In this document: positions 16,735 to 29,816 of the stretch, piece after piece | Layout of the letters: each line of letters begins with the position of its first letter | Position numbering within the stretch: the stretch's first letter is position 1 | Assembly (NCBI GenBank): GCA_046346845.1 | Contig: JAXMHH010000005.1 | Span: 1-64,000, forward strand | Length of the DNA stretch: 64,000 bases | DNA from: DSSB01 sp046346845 | Lineage (GTDB): Bacteria; UBA10199; DSSB01 | Direction of reading: 5' to 3' | Translations under genes and position numbers: made by a program | Notes under the pieces: model-generated | Told to the model about the DNA's origin: nothing | Database searches by the model: none | Seen by the model: the letters and a program-made list of their open reading frames with translations, nothing else

Positions 16735-17199
16735 CTACTTGCCGGTGAGCGTCAGCCAAGCGACGAAGGCGACGACGAGAAAGGCGAAGATCGCGACCAT
16801 GGCGAAGACCACGGTCTTGGCCGAGATCGATTTGGGTTCTTCCAAGGAATAGCCTTGCTTCCAATCCTGGGCCGCCACGGGCTGGGGGGCCGAAGCGCCG
16901 CTTTTCATGGAGAAGGTCTGCACCTGCACATTGGGGCTCGCGCCGGAGGTTGCCCCGAGCTGGGTCATGAGCTTTTGCAACTTTTCCCGCATCTCGGGCG
17001 GAATTTGTTCGAAGCTTTGGTAGCCGGCCCGCTCCATGGCCTTTCGCACCAGCGGATTGTCGAGGATGCCCTCCAGCATATCGGGGATGCCGTTGTTGTT
17101 CTGGTCGGCAAGGACCTGGCGAACGGCCTCGGGCAACTCCCCCATCTGGCCGGGGTCGACCTCCTTGCCGTTCACGATGATCTTGCGGAACTGGCTCAT
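16735..17199 (-). CDS. Tail-anchored hypothetical protein with an EF-hand-like loop
   Basis: 154 residues. The N-terminal half contains DQNNNGIPDMLEG, an Asp/Asn/Gly loop like EF-hand or dockerin calcium sites. A helical region and a Ser/Ala/Pro-rich linker follow. A single hydrophobic segment near the C-terminus (VVFAMVAIFAFLVVAFVAWL) would anchor it in the membrane with almost nothing beyond. No signal peptide is present, so the bulk is probably cytoplasmic. I do not recognise a named family. It starts 9 bp after the peroxiredoxin-like gene and is probably in its operon. Confidence 0.65.
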   Translation of the reverse strand: MSQFRKIIVNGKEVDPGQMGELPEAVRQVLADQNNNGIPDMLEGILDNPLVRKAMERAGYQSFEQIPPEMREKLQKLMTQLGATSGASPNVQVQTFSMKSGASAPQPVAAQDWKQGYSLEEPKSISAKTVVFAMVAIFAFLVVAFVAWLTLTGK

Positions 17200-17208
17200 G
17201 GTAGCCCC

Positions 17209-17898
17209 TTAAGATTTCGACCCCGCCTTAGGCTGCACCGCCTCCTCGGCGGCCTTCAGCAAGGCCTGGGAGTCCACCCGCACCTTGTAGTCGGGGTTGA
17301 TGTAACTGAAGAGTATCTTGCCTTGCTTGTTCAAGACGAAGGCCGCCGGCACCGGGAGCAGGTGATGCGTCTTCCCCGCATGTTCCTCGAGGTCGATGCC
17401 GTAATCCTGTTTCATCTTATTGTAGGTGGCGTCGTCGACCTGATAGGCGAGGCCGAAACCCTTGATGGCCTCCGCGTCGGCGTCGGAGAGCAGCATATAG
17501 CTCAGGTCGTACTTCTTGAGGCTCTCGCGGATCCTTTCGACCTTGTCCGGACTGACCGCGACGATTTGATAACCTAATTTTTGCAAAGGCACCTCGACCT
17601 GCTTCAACTGGCCCAGTTGGGTGTTGCAGTAGACGCACCAGCCGCCCCGGTAAAAGATCAGCACGGTCGGCTGGTTCTTGATCAACTTCTTGAGGTTGAA
17701 GCGCAGGCCGTCAGCATTGGTGAGCATGACGTCGGGGATGATATCTCCGACCTTGACCGGCTGGATCTCGGTGGGGGAGGCGGCGACGCGAGGAGCCGGC
17801 GAAACGGGAGCGGCTTTGGCGGCTTGGACCGGGACCGCGAAAAAGCCGCTGGAAACCGAAAAAATTCCAACTATGGCATAACGATAGAGTGCTTTCAT
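17209..17898 (-). CDS. Exported AhpC/TSA-type peroxiredoxin-like protein
   Basis: 229 residues with an N-terminal signal peptide (MKALYRYAIVGIFSVSSGFF ending near VQAAKA), a Pro/Ala-rich linker, and an AhpC/TSA fold from about residue 50. The active-site strand FYRGGWCVYC is followed by QLGQLKQVEVPLQKLGYQI and VAVSPDKVERI. Members of this branch ('redoxin' or peroxiredoxin-like) act as thiol peroxidases or thiol-disulfide oxidoreductases, here probably in the periplasm. The C-terminal half has AFVLNKQGKILFSYINPDYKVR, typical of the fold. It is followed after 9 bp by the tail-anchored gene. Confidence 0.85.
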   Translation of the reverse strand: MKALYRYAIVGIFSVSSGFFAVPVQAAKAAPVSPAPRVAASPTEIQPVKVGDIIPDVMLTNADGLRFNLKKLIKNQPTVLIFYRGGWCVYCNTQLGQLKQVEVPLQKLGYQIVAVSPDKVERIRESLKKYDLSYMLLSDADAEAIKGFGLAYQVDDATYNKMKQDYGIDLEEHAGKTHHLLPVPAAFVLNKQGKILFSYINPDYKVRVDSQALLKAAEEAVQPKAGSKS

Positions 17899-17930
17899 AA
17901 TGCCTGTTCTAGGTTAATCCCCTGGGGGAT

Positions 17931-18767
17931 TCAATCCAATTTATGAAAGGCCAGGACCATATACCGCATCCAATCGAGGCGGGTGACCCATTCCGCCATC
18001 CGGCCGCCCATCCGGTTCCAGCGCTTGTCGCCGCCCAGCTCGGCCTGGAGCTTGCGGAGAAAGGGATAGGTCGGGACCGTGTTGCGGGCGATATCCTCCT
18101 CCCAGAGCGAGACAAAGCCGGTCTCGCGCCCCAGCCGGCGATAGTCCTCGAGGCTATGCGTCATTTGGCAGGTGCCGAACAGGGGGGCCAGGGTCCGCTG
18201 GGTCATCCGGGAGGCGCTGATGGGGCGCAGGAAACGCCGCGGGACGAAGTCGCAAAGCGCCAAGATGCCGCCCGGCTTCAAGACCCGGTGGGCCTCCGCG
18301 AAAAACTCCCGGCGCGAGGGGAAGTGAAAGATGCACTCCACGGCCAAGACCGCGTCAAAAGAATCGGCCTCGAGGGGCATAGCGCAGGCGTCTCCCTCGA
18401 CGAAGCGGATCTGATTGCCGCCCCGGGCCACGAGGCGCCGCCGCGCGCGCTCGAGTTGCCGAGGATCGATATTCAAACCGACCAAGTCCATGTTTTGGAA
18501 ATGCTCGTTGAGGCTGGCGATCGTTCCGCCGAAACCGCAGCCGGCGTCCAACACCCGCATCCCGTCCTTGAGCAGGGCGGCCCTCCAGACCTTCTGACTA
18601 AGCGCTTCGGCGGCGCGGGCGAAATCCTCGGGGCTGCCGTCCGCGCGCCTGGGGTCTTCCCAATAGCCCCAATGCACGTGCCGGCCGAAGGCCAGGTCCA
18701 GCGCGGCGTGGCCACGGTCGAGCTGCTCGAGGAGGAGATCGAAATACGGAAGATTGGCCGTGGACAT
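17931..18767 (-). CDS. SAM-dependent class I methyltransferase
   Basis: 278 residues. The SAM motif I VLDAGCGFGGTIASL lies near residue 70, motif II region FVEGDACAMPLEADSFDAV near 122, and post-motif GGILALCDFVPRRFL further on. The N-terminal AFGRHVHWGYWEDP resembles small-molecule methyltransferases (tocopherol, sarcosine or polyketide type), so a lipid or quinone-like substrate is plausible but not shown. The protein is cytoplasmic. It is followed by the peroxiredoxin-like gene after a 32-bp gap and preceded by a small secreted-protein gene 14 bp upstream, so all may share one transcript. Confidence 0.85.
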   Translation of the reverse strand: MSTANLPYFDLLLEQLDRGHAALDLAFGRHVHWGYWEDPRRADGSPEDFARAAEALSQKVWRAALLKDGMRVLDAGCGFGGTIASLNEHFQNMDLVGLNIDPRQLERARRRLVARGGNQIRFVEGDACAMPLEADSFDAVLAVECIFHFPSRREFFAEAHRVLKPGGILALCDFVPRRFLRPISASRMTQRTLAPLFGTCQMTHSLEDYRRLGRETGFVSLWEEDIARNTVPTYPFLRKLQAELGGDKRWNRMGGRMAEWVTRLDWMRYMVLAFHKLD

Positions 18768-18781
18768 GGGGCGCGGCCCCC

Positions 18782-19213
18782 TTACATGCCGGGGCGGTAG
18801 TCCGCCGCGCGGATGCGTTTTTGGATTTTGGCCTTCAGTTCTTTGCCGTTGGGCTTGCGCAGGATCATCTTATTGCCGTCGAAGCGGACCTCGATCGGAT
18901 CGCCGATGATCCAATCGCCCGGCTTGCCGAAAAACATGGGAGTGTATTCCCCGACGTAGACCAAGTCATCGGACTGTACGGTGATGAAATAATGCTTCTG
19001 CTCGGTGGTGGTGGGCGTCGTGACCGTGGTGCCGTCGCTCTGCTTGGTGGTGGTATAGGTGGTGGTCTTGTCCTTCTTCTCTTGGAGGTCGAGCAGCTTG
19101 CCTTGTTGGTATTCCTTGGGAGCCTTGTCTTTGGCGAAAATTGCGCCTCCAGGAACGGCGCAGGCGAGGAAGAGAACGACGGCAATGATGGGCGTGAAAA
19201 GTTTTCGCGACAT
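18782..19213 (-). CDS. Small secreted or periplasmic hypothetical protein
   Basis: 143 residues with a signal peptide (MSRKLFTPIIAVVLFLACAV). The mature protein has a Lys- and Thr-rich stretch (KDKTTTYTTTKQSDGTTVT) followed by a beta-rich C-terminal part (YFITVQSDDLVYVGEYTPM, IEVRFDGNKMILRKPNGK). Similar secreted proteins of unknown function are common in soil bacteria, but I do not recognise a family. It begins downstream of the gltBD terminator and is the first gene of the minus-strand run down to 13933. Confidence 0.65.
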   Translation of the reverse strand: MSRKLFTPIIAVVLFLACAVPGGAIFAKDKAPKEYQQGKLLDLQEKKDKTTTYTTTKQSDGTTVTTPTTTEQKHYFITVQSDDLVYVGEYTPMFFGKPGDWIIGDPIEVRFDGNKMILRKPNGKELKAKIQKRIRAADYRPGM

Positions 19214-19263
19214 CGGAGGCCCTCCTGAGGAAGATGTTCCGCCTATAGTAGAAAATAGCGGTC

Positions 19264-19286
19264 AAAAAAACCACGGGGGCCCCGTG
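19264..19286 (-). terminator. Intrinsic terminator of the gltBD operon
   Basis: On the minus strand, CACGGGGCCCCCGTG (plus 19272-19286) forms a 6-bp stem with a 3-nt loop, and after GG it is followed by a run of seven T residues (plus-strand A7 at 19264-19270). It lies about 22 nt downstream of the gltD stop and before the next minus-strand start at 19213. Confidence 0.75.
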
Positions 19287-19307
19287 AAACGGAAAACAAG
19301 GGGCCGC

Positions 19308-20757
19308 TCACCCCGGCAGCTCGCTCTCGCCCATCAGAAACTTGTCGATCCCGCGGGCGCACTTCCGGCCCTCCGCAATCGCCCAAACGATGAGCGACTG
19401 GCCGCGGCGCTGGTCGCCGGCCGCGAAGACCCCGGGCACATTGGTCATGTAGTTTTCGTCGGCGACGACGTTGGTGCGGCCGTCCAGCTGCACGCCCAAC
19501 TGCTCGAGCATGCCCGGCTTCTCGGAGCCGGTGAAGCCCATCGCGAGGAACAGCAGATCGCAGTCCACCGTAAACTCGCTGCCCTCGATCTCTTTCATCT
19601 GCGGGGGACCGCCGTTCTGCGAAGGCACCCATTCCAGGCGCACGGCGTGGAGCTTCTTCAGGACGCCGCCCTCGCCGCTGAGCTTCTTGGTGAGGATATT
19701 GTAGTCGCGAACATCCTTGCCCCCATAGACCTCCACCGCCTCATGGTGCGCGGACGAGGTGCGGAAGATCGCCGGCCACTGCGGCCAGGGATTGTTGGGC
19801 GCGCGCTCCAGCGGGGGGCGCGGGAGCAATTCGAACTGATGGATGGAGGCGGCGCCCTGTCGGACGGCGGTGCCCAGGCAATCGGCCCCGGTGTCGCCGC
19901 CGCCCAGGATGATCACTTTCTTTCCGGTCGCGAGGATTTGGTCGGCCACGGAGTCGCCGGCGTTCACCTTGTTTTCCTGGGTGAGGTAGTCGACCGCCAG
20001 GTAGACGCCCTTCAGCTCGCGGCCCGGCACCGGCAGATCGCGGGCCTGGCTCGCCCCGCCGCACAGCGCGATGGCGTCGAAATTCTTCCGCAGCTCGTCC
20101 ACCGGCACATTTTTGCCGATATGGGCGTTGGTGCGGAACTCCACGCCTTCCGCCTTCATCTGCTCGAGGCGCCGGTCGATGCGGTGCTTCTCCATCTTGA
20201 AATCCGGGATCCCATAGCGGAGCAGGCCGCCGATGCGGTCGCTGCGCTCGAAGACCGTCACCCGATGGCCGGCGCGGCGCAATTGCTGGGCGCAGGCCAG
20301 GCCCGCCGGGCCCGAACCGACCACGGCCACCTTCTTGCCGGTATCTTTTTGGGGAGGCTGCGGCGCCACCCAGCCCTCCTTGAAGGCCCGGTCGATGATG
20401 TTGAGCTCGATGTACTTGATGGTCACCGGCTTGTCGTTGATGCCCAGGACGCAGGAGCCCTCGCAGGGCGCGGGGCAAAGGGTGCCGGTAAATTCAGGGA
20501 AATTGTTGGTCGCGTGCAGGCGCTCGATGGCCTCGCGCCAGCGGTCTTTGTAGACCAGGTCGTTCCAGTCGGGGATCAGGTTGCCCAGGGGGCAACCCTG
20601 GTGGCAGAAGGGAATGCCGCAGTCCATGCAGCGAGCGCCCTGGATGCGCAGGCGCTCGGCCGGGAACTCCTTATAGATCTCCCGGTAGTCCTTGATGCGC
20701 TCGGTGACCGGCCGCTCGGGGTAGTGGTCCCGCTCGTATTCCATGAATCCGGTGATC

Positions 20758-20765
<8 letters not shown>
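19308..20765 (-). CDS. gltD: Glutamate synthase (NADPH) small subunit
   Basis: 485 residues. N-terminal 4Fe-4S cysteines are in CMDCGIPFCHQGCPLG and CPAPCEGSCVLGI. The FAD-binding motif GSGPAGLACAQQL follows, then the NADPH-binding motif GGGDTGADCLGTAVRQGA. GltD passes electrons from NAD(P)H to the large subunit for glutamine-dependent glutamate synthesis. The start overlaps the end of gltB by 8 bp, so translation is coupled. It is full length. Confidence 0.97.
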
Positions 20766-25341
<4,576 letters not shown>

Positions 25342-25568
25342 AACGCCTCAATCGCAATTGGACCATCCTGCCCCAAAAAATATGTCCAAAATCCACAGGG
25401 CAAATGGGGAAGCTACATGCCACGTTTTTTTCGGGGATTTCAAGAAGGTAATTTCAAAAAGGCCCCCCAAAATCCCGGTAAATATATGTACACAATCCCT
25501 TTTCCGGATACCATAGGCGAGCCCACGCTGTGGCGGAAATCGGGCTTCGTTGACAGCCGAGGGAGGCT

Positions 25569-26303
25569 TTGGCATCTTCGGCCGACTTGAAGCCTTTTCT
25601 CAAAAAGCTCACCGAAGCCATCTTCCAAAGACGCTTTTTCTTTTTGTTCCTGGCCCTCTTGCTGCCCTACCTCGCCCATCCCCTGATCGCGACCGAGGTG
25701 GTGGGCATCTTCGTCCTGGACCTGGCCTTTTCCCTGGTCTTGATCATGGGGGTTTTCGCGGTGAGCGATCGCAAACACCTAGCCGTGGGCGCCCTGGCCC
25801 TCGTGCTGATCGCCCAGGCCTTAACCTGGACCAGCCATGCCATCTCCAATCATGTCTTGATCCTCACCGGCAGCGCGGTCAACTGCATCTACCTCCTCTA
25901 TACTGTCAGCCTTTTACTCAAGCACGTCATCCACAGCAGAACACCGACGACCAACACGATCTTCGCGGCGCTCTGCATCTATCTCCTGCTGGGATTCATT
26001 TGGGCCTTTCTCTATTCCTTCATGCAAGATCTCGATCCGCGCTCTTTCTGGTTCAACCCGCAGCTCTTCACCGATACTCCGCACGGCACCCATCTCTATT
26101 CCGAACTGTATTATTTCATTTATTTCAGCTTCACCACCCTGACCACCCTGGGTTTCGGCGACATCATGCCCAGCTCGCACTGGAGCCGAATGGTCGTCTC
26201 GATGGAGGCGGTCTTGGGTCAGCTCTATCTGGTCGTCATGGTGACCTATTTGATCGGGCTGCACATCACCGAACGCCACAATCATCCACCCAGCCAATCC
26301 TAG
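25569..26303 (+). CDS. Potassium channel (six-TM, single pore)
   Basis: 244 residues. Five hydrophobic segments precede a pore region carrying the filter TTLGFGDI (in FTTLTTLGFGDI), followed by a last helix (QLYLVVMVTYLIGLHI). No Arg/Lys-rich voltage-sensor helix is apparent, so gating is probably not voltage driven, and the cytoplasmic tail is very short. The frame has no ATG until well inside, so a TTG start is required. TTG 25569 is only 2-3 bp after GGGAGG, which is close; TTG 25587 is a possible alternative. It is divergent from gltB and followed after 4 bp by the convergent tspO stop. Confidence 0.85.
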   Translation: MASSADLKPFLKKLTEAIFQRRFFFLFLALLLPYLAHPLIATEVVGIFVLDLAFSLVLIMGVFAVSDRKHLAVGALALVLIAQALTWTSHAISNHVLILTGSAVNCIYLLYTVSLLLKHVIHSRTPTTNTIFAALCIYLLLGFIWAFLYSFMQDLDPRSFWFNPQLFTDTPHGTHLYSELYYFIYFSFTTLTTLGFGDIMPSSHWSRMVVSMEAVLGQLYLVVMVTYLIGLHITERHNHPPSQS

Positions 26304-26307
26304 CGGA

Positions 26308-26784
26308 TCAGCTCGCCGGGTTGAGACGCCAAATCGCGAAATTGAGGGCGGCGGCGAAGCTCACCCAGGCCCAATAGGGCAGGAAGAGCAGGGCCGAAAA
26401 GGGACGCACCCGCCCGAAGACAAGGGTGGTCGCCCCGATGGCCAGCCATAGCAGCAGGATGTCGAGGAGGGCCAAGGCGGGGGAATGCCCCCAAAAAAAC
26501 AGGAAGGACCAGGCGAAATTGAGCAGCAGCTGGAGGAAATACAGGCGCAGCGGGGCGCTGCGCAGGCCCACTTCACGCCAGACCAACCAGGCCGCCACGG
26601 CCATCAGGGCGTAGAGGACGGTCCACACCGGGCCGAAGATCCAGGGGGGCGGATTCCAGGCCGGCTTTTGCAGGCCGGCGTACCAGGTGGCAATCTCGGG
26701 AAAGGTCGCCAAGGCTCCCCCCGCCTGGACGGCGAGGCTGAGCAATAGGAAGCCCAAGAGGGCCAAGGTCGATTTTTTGCTCAT
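26308..26784 (-). CDS. tspO: TspO/MBR-family tryptophan-rich sensory protein
   Basis: 158 residues from ATG 26784 (MSKKSTLALLGF). Five transmembrane helices and the family motifs are visible: GLQKPAWNPPPWIFGPVW, LLLNFAWSFLFFWG and PYWAWVSFAAALNFAIWRLN. TspO proteins bind porphyrins and modulate tetrapyrrole-dependent or oxidative responses; they sit in the outer or inner membrane depending on the organism. The protein is full length for the family. The gene is convergent with the channel gene. The 192 bp to the next gene (26785-26976) contain no gene that I can see. Confidence 0.92.
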   Translation of the reverse strand: MSKKSTLALLGFLLLSLAVQAGGALATFPEIATWYAGLQKPAWNPPPWIFGPVWTVLYALMAVAAWLVWREVGLRSAPLRLYFLQLLLNFAWSFLFFWGHSPALALLDILLLWLAIGATTLVFGRVRPFSALLFLPYWAWVSFAAALNFAIWRLNPAS

Positions 26785-26976
26785 GGCCGCCGATGTTACG
26801 GGCTCTCGCCCGTTTTGCCTAGGATTAATGCCGCTGCCCATCCCGGGAGCAGCGCTGCCGGCGCGGCTTCCCCGTCACCCCAAAGGATTTCACCCACTTA
26901 GCCTTTGCCCGGCCTGGCACCGGTATTGCTGAGTCAAAAGCCACTCAACCATCTTTACCCCATAGGAGGGCACACC

Positions 26977-27447
26977 ATGGGTTCCACGATCGTCGACCGC
27001 TACGAGCACAACAAGCTCGAGGCGGTCCTGCAGAAACAAATCAGCGACTCCTTCAAGGTCTCGGACCCCGAGGTCGCCGTCACCGGTGGATTTCTCACCG
27101 ACCTCGACAATGACGGGGAGTTCGACGACTTCGCCGGCACCGCGATCCTCAAGGTCGGGCGCTCCTTCAAGAGCTTCATCTTCCTGACCCGCGAGGACGG
27201 GGCCCTGCGCTTTTTGGAGAACAACGGCGCCGCCTTCTCCCCCAAACAAGGCTTACAGACCCTCTCCTGCTCCAGCAAGCCCATCGCCTGCCCCGACACC
27301 ATGGACCGGGCCAGGCAGCAAATCCGCTCGGCCCAATACTCGGTGATGGAGTTCGACAAGGGCAAGGCCGGCCTGGAGGTGGTGATTCCGCTGGTCGGGG
27401 GCAAATACAACGTCCTCAATTCCCTGGAAATTTTCGCGGGGAAGTAG
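26977..27447 (+). CDS. Hypothetical protein with an acidic calcium-like loop
   Basis: 156 residues from ATG 26977, supported by TAGGAGGG just upstream. No signal peptide is present. The central DLDNDGEFDDF resembles a calcium-binding Asp/Asn loop. The rest is mixed alpha/beta, with three cysteines in the middle. I do not recognise a family. Immediately downstream, a perfect 9-bp hairpin straddles the stop codon. It is separated from the ABC-F gene by 52 bp and could be an independent unit. Confidence 0.65.
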   Translation: MGSTIVDRYEHNKLEAVLQKQISDSFKVSDPEVAVTGGFLTDLDNDGEFDDFAGTAILKVGRSFKSFIFLTREDGALRFLENNGAAFSPKQGLQTLSCSSKPIACPDTMDRARQQIRSAQYSVMEFDKGKAGLEVVIPLVGGKYNVLNSLEIFAGK

Positions 27448-27456
27448 CCCCGCGAA
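27433..27456 (+). terminator. Hairpin straddling a stop codon (possible terminator, no U-tract)
   Basis: TTCGCGGGG (27433-27441) pairs perfectly with CCCCGCGAA (27448-27456) around the 6-nt loop AAGTAG, which includes the TAG stop. No run of T follows, so it is not a standard intrinsic terminator. It may help mRNA 3' stability or ribosome-dependent termination. Confidence 0.35.
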
Positions 27457-27499
27457 GAGGCATTGCGGCGCGGCCTAAAACGCGCTAGGGACGCGCCGC

Positions 27500-29374
27500 A
27501 TGTTAAAGCTACAAGGTCTCAGCAAATCCTACGGCGGGCGCGTGCTGTTCGAGGACGTCAACCTGCAAATGGGCTCGGGCGAACGCCTGGGCCTGGTCGG
27601 GCGCAACGGCCACGGCAAAAGCACGCTGTTTCGCATCATCCTCGGCGAGGAGGAGGCCGACTCCGGCACGGTGAGTTTCCCCCGCAACTACCGAATCGGC
27701 CACCTGGCCCAGAAGATCGAGTTCAGCAAGCCCACCGTGCTCGAAGAGGGCTGCCTGGGACTGCCCAAGGGCGAGGAGGACTACCATTATAAGGTCGAAA
27801 TGATCCTGTTCGGCCTGGGCTTCAGCGAGGCCGACATGGCGCGGCCGCCCGCGGAGTTTTCCGGCGGCTACCAGGTGCGCCTCAATCTCGCGAAGGTCCT
27901 GGTCTCGAACCCCAACCTCCTACTGCTCGACGAGCCGACCAACTACCTCGACATCGTCTCGATCCGCTGGATCACCCAGTTCCTGCGCGACTGGGAGAAC
28001 GAGCTGATCCTCATCTCCCACGACCGCGAGTTCATGGACGACGTCACGACGCACACGGCGGCGATCCACCGCCGCAAGCTGCGCAAGATCCAGGGCGGCA
28101 CCGAGAAGCTCTACGCGCAGATCCTCCAGGACGAGGAGATCCACGAGAAGACCCGGCTCAACGAGGAGAAGAAACGCAAGCAGGAGGAGGCCTTCATCAA
28201 CCGCTTCCGCGCCCAGGCCACCAAGGCCTCGGCCGTGCAATCCCGGATCAAGCGCCTGGAAAAGATGCCGGCCCTGGAGAAGCTCGCCCACATCGACCAC
28301 CTCGACTTCTCCTTCCGTTCGGTCCCCTTTTACGCCGAGCGCCTGATGGAGCTCAAAGGGGTCTCCTTCCACTACGATCCCAAGACGCCCTTGATCCGGA
28401 ACCTGAGCCTCGCCATCAAGCCGGGCGACCGCATCGCGGTCATCGGCAAGAACGGCAAGGGCAAGTCAACCCTGCTCAACGTGATGGCGGGCGAGCTGCG
28501 CCAGACGGAGGGGGAGATCTACTCCCACCCCAACGTCCAGCTGGGCTATTTCGGACAGACCAATATCGACCGCCTCAACAAGAGCCTGACGGTCGAGGAG
28601 GAGATCCAGAGCGCCAACCTCGAGCTGGGCCGCACCGCGGTGCGGAGCATCGCGGGAACCATGATGTTCAGCGGCGACGCGGCCGAGAAGAAGATCGCGG
28701 TGCTCTCCGGCGGCGAGAAGAGCCGCGTGCAATTGGGCAAGATCCTGGCCCGGCCCGCCAACCTGATCTTCCTCGACGAGCCCACCAACCACCTCGACAT
28801 GGAATCCATCGAGGCCTTGATCGAGAGCATCCAGGAATTCGAGGGAGCGGTCGTCATCGTCACCCACAGCGAGATGATCCTGAAGGACGTGGCGACCAAG
28901 TTGGTCGTCTTCCACCACGGCCGGGTGGAGGTCTTCCCGGGCACCTACGAGGAATTTTTGGAAAAGATCGGCTGGGAGGAGGAAGACCCCGGACCCATCG
29001 CGGAGGAATCGCCCCTCCCCGCCGTGCCCGCCGCCAAGCCGGCCCTCAACAAGAAAGAGCAACGCAAGCTGCGCTCCGACATCGTCGCCGAGCGTTCCAA
29101 GGCCTTGGCTCCCCTCAAAAAGGAGATGGAGGAGCTCGAGGCCACCATCGGCTCCTGGGAGGGCGAGGTCGCGAAGATCAATCAAGAGCTCGCCGCGGCC
29201 TCCCAGCAGGCCAAGATCGACCGCTTCGTCGAGATCTCGAAGTCCCTCAAAGACCTGCAAAAGAAGCTCGACGAGGCCTACGCCCGCCTGGACCTGGTCA
29301 CCACCCGCCACGAGGCCAGGGCGAAGGAATTCGCGGACAAGCTGGAAGGCCTTGAAGAGGACGGGGCGCATTGA
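27500..29374 (+). CDS. ABC-F family ATPase (Uup/YheS type)
   Basis: 624 residues with two ABC cassettes and no membrane segment. First cassette: Walker A GRNGHGKS (34-41), signature FSGGYQVRLNLAKVL, Walker B LLLLDEPTNYLD. Second: Walker A GKNGKGKST near 317, signature LSGGEKSRVQLGKIL, Walker B LIFLDEPTNHLD. The linker between them is the charged coiled-coil P-site tRNA interaction motif region (EKTRLNEEKKRKQEE). A C-terminal coiled coil (about 540-610) resembles the Uup tail. ABC-F proteins act on the ribosome in translation or antibiotic tolerance. No resistance marker is nearby, so a housekeeping role is likelier. Confidence 0.92.
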   Translation: MLKLQGLSKSYGGRVLFEDVNLQMGSGERLGLVGRNGHGKSTLFRIILGEEEADSGTVSFPRNYRIGHLAQKIEFSKPTVLEEGCLGLPKGEEDYHYKVEMILFGLGFSEADMARPPAEFSGGYQVRLNLAKVLVSNPNLLLLDEPTNYLDIVSIRWITQFLRDWENELILISHDREFMDDVTTHTAAIHRRKLRKIQGGTEKLYAQILQDEEIHEKTRLNEEKKRKQEEAFINRFRAQATKASAVQSRIKRLEKMPALEKLAHIDHLDFSFRSVPFYAERLMELKGVSFHYDPKTPLIRNLSLAIKPGDRIAVIGKNGKGKSTLLNVMAGELRQTEGEIYSHPNVQLGYFGQTNIDRLNKSLTVEEEIQSANLELGRTAVRSIAGTMMFSGDAAEKKIAVLSGGEKSRVQLGKILARPANLIFLDEPTNHLDMESIEALIESIQEFEGAVVIVTHSEMILKDVATKLVVFHHGRVEVFPGTYEEFLEKIGWEEEDPGPIAEESPLPAVPAAKPALNKKEQRKLRSDIVAERSKALAPLKKEMEELEATIGSWEGEVAKINQELAAASQQAKIDRFVEISKSLKDLQKKLDEAYARLDLVTTRHEARAKEFADKLEGLEEDGAH

Positions 29375-29405
29375 CTTCCCCGGGCCTCCGCGGTTACCCT
29401 GAGCC

Positions 29406-29813
29406 ATGTCCAAGCTCAACGAACTCGTCCAACGCATCTTCCCCCATCCCGACAATTTCGGGACCCTGCTCGGCTACGACGTCGAGAGCTATGCCGAAGG
29501 CAGCGCGCGCACCTCGCTGCTCATCGAGGACAAGCACCTGAGCCCCGCCGGCGTGACCCATGGCGGCGTCATCTCGGCCTTCGTCGATTTCTCGATGGGC
29601 GCGGCGGTCTTCAGCAAGCTGGCCAAGGGCGAGCGCACCTCGACCATCGAGTTCAAGATCAACTATCTTTCTCCGGTTCAAGTGGGCGAGAAGATATTCT
29701 GCGACGCCAAGGTCAAGTTCAAGGGCCGCTCCCACGCCGTGATCGAGTGCCATGTCTTCCGCGAGGAGGGCAAAGACGTCGCCTTCGCGGTGGGCACTTA
29801 CAATATCTATTGA
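29406..29813 (+). CDS. PaaI-family hotdog thioesterase
   Basis: 135 residues with the hotdog pattern of PaaI-like acyl-CoA thioesterases: GVTHGGVISAFVDFSMG carries the catalytic HGG...D motif, and TIEFKINYLSPVQVGEKI follows. It would hydrolyse an aryl- or acyl-CoA thioester in the cytoplasm. The gene starts 31 bp after the ABC-F gene on the same strand. Its stop is 3 bp from that of the large convergent gene. Confidence 0.87.
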   Translation: MSKLNELVQRIFPHPDNFGTLLGYDVESYAEGSARTSLLIEDKHLSPAGVTHGGVISAFVDFSMGAAVFSKLAKGERTSTIEFKINYLSPVQVGEKIFCDAKVKFKGRSHAVIECHVFREEGKDVAFAVGTYNIY

Positions 29814-29816
29814 TGC

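Noticed and set aside
25408..25422. sigma54-like TGGCATG-N4-TTCC upstream of gltB
   Set aside because: The essential -12 GC reads CC, so it is not strong enough to list as a promoter.
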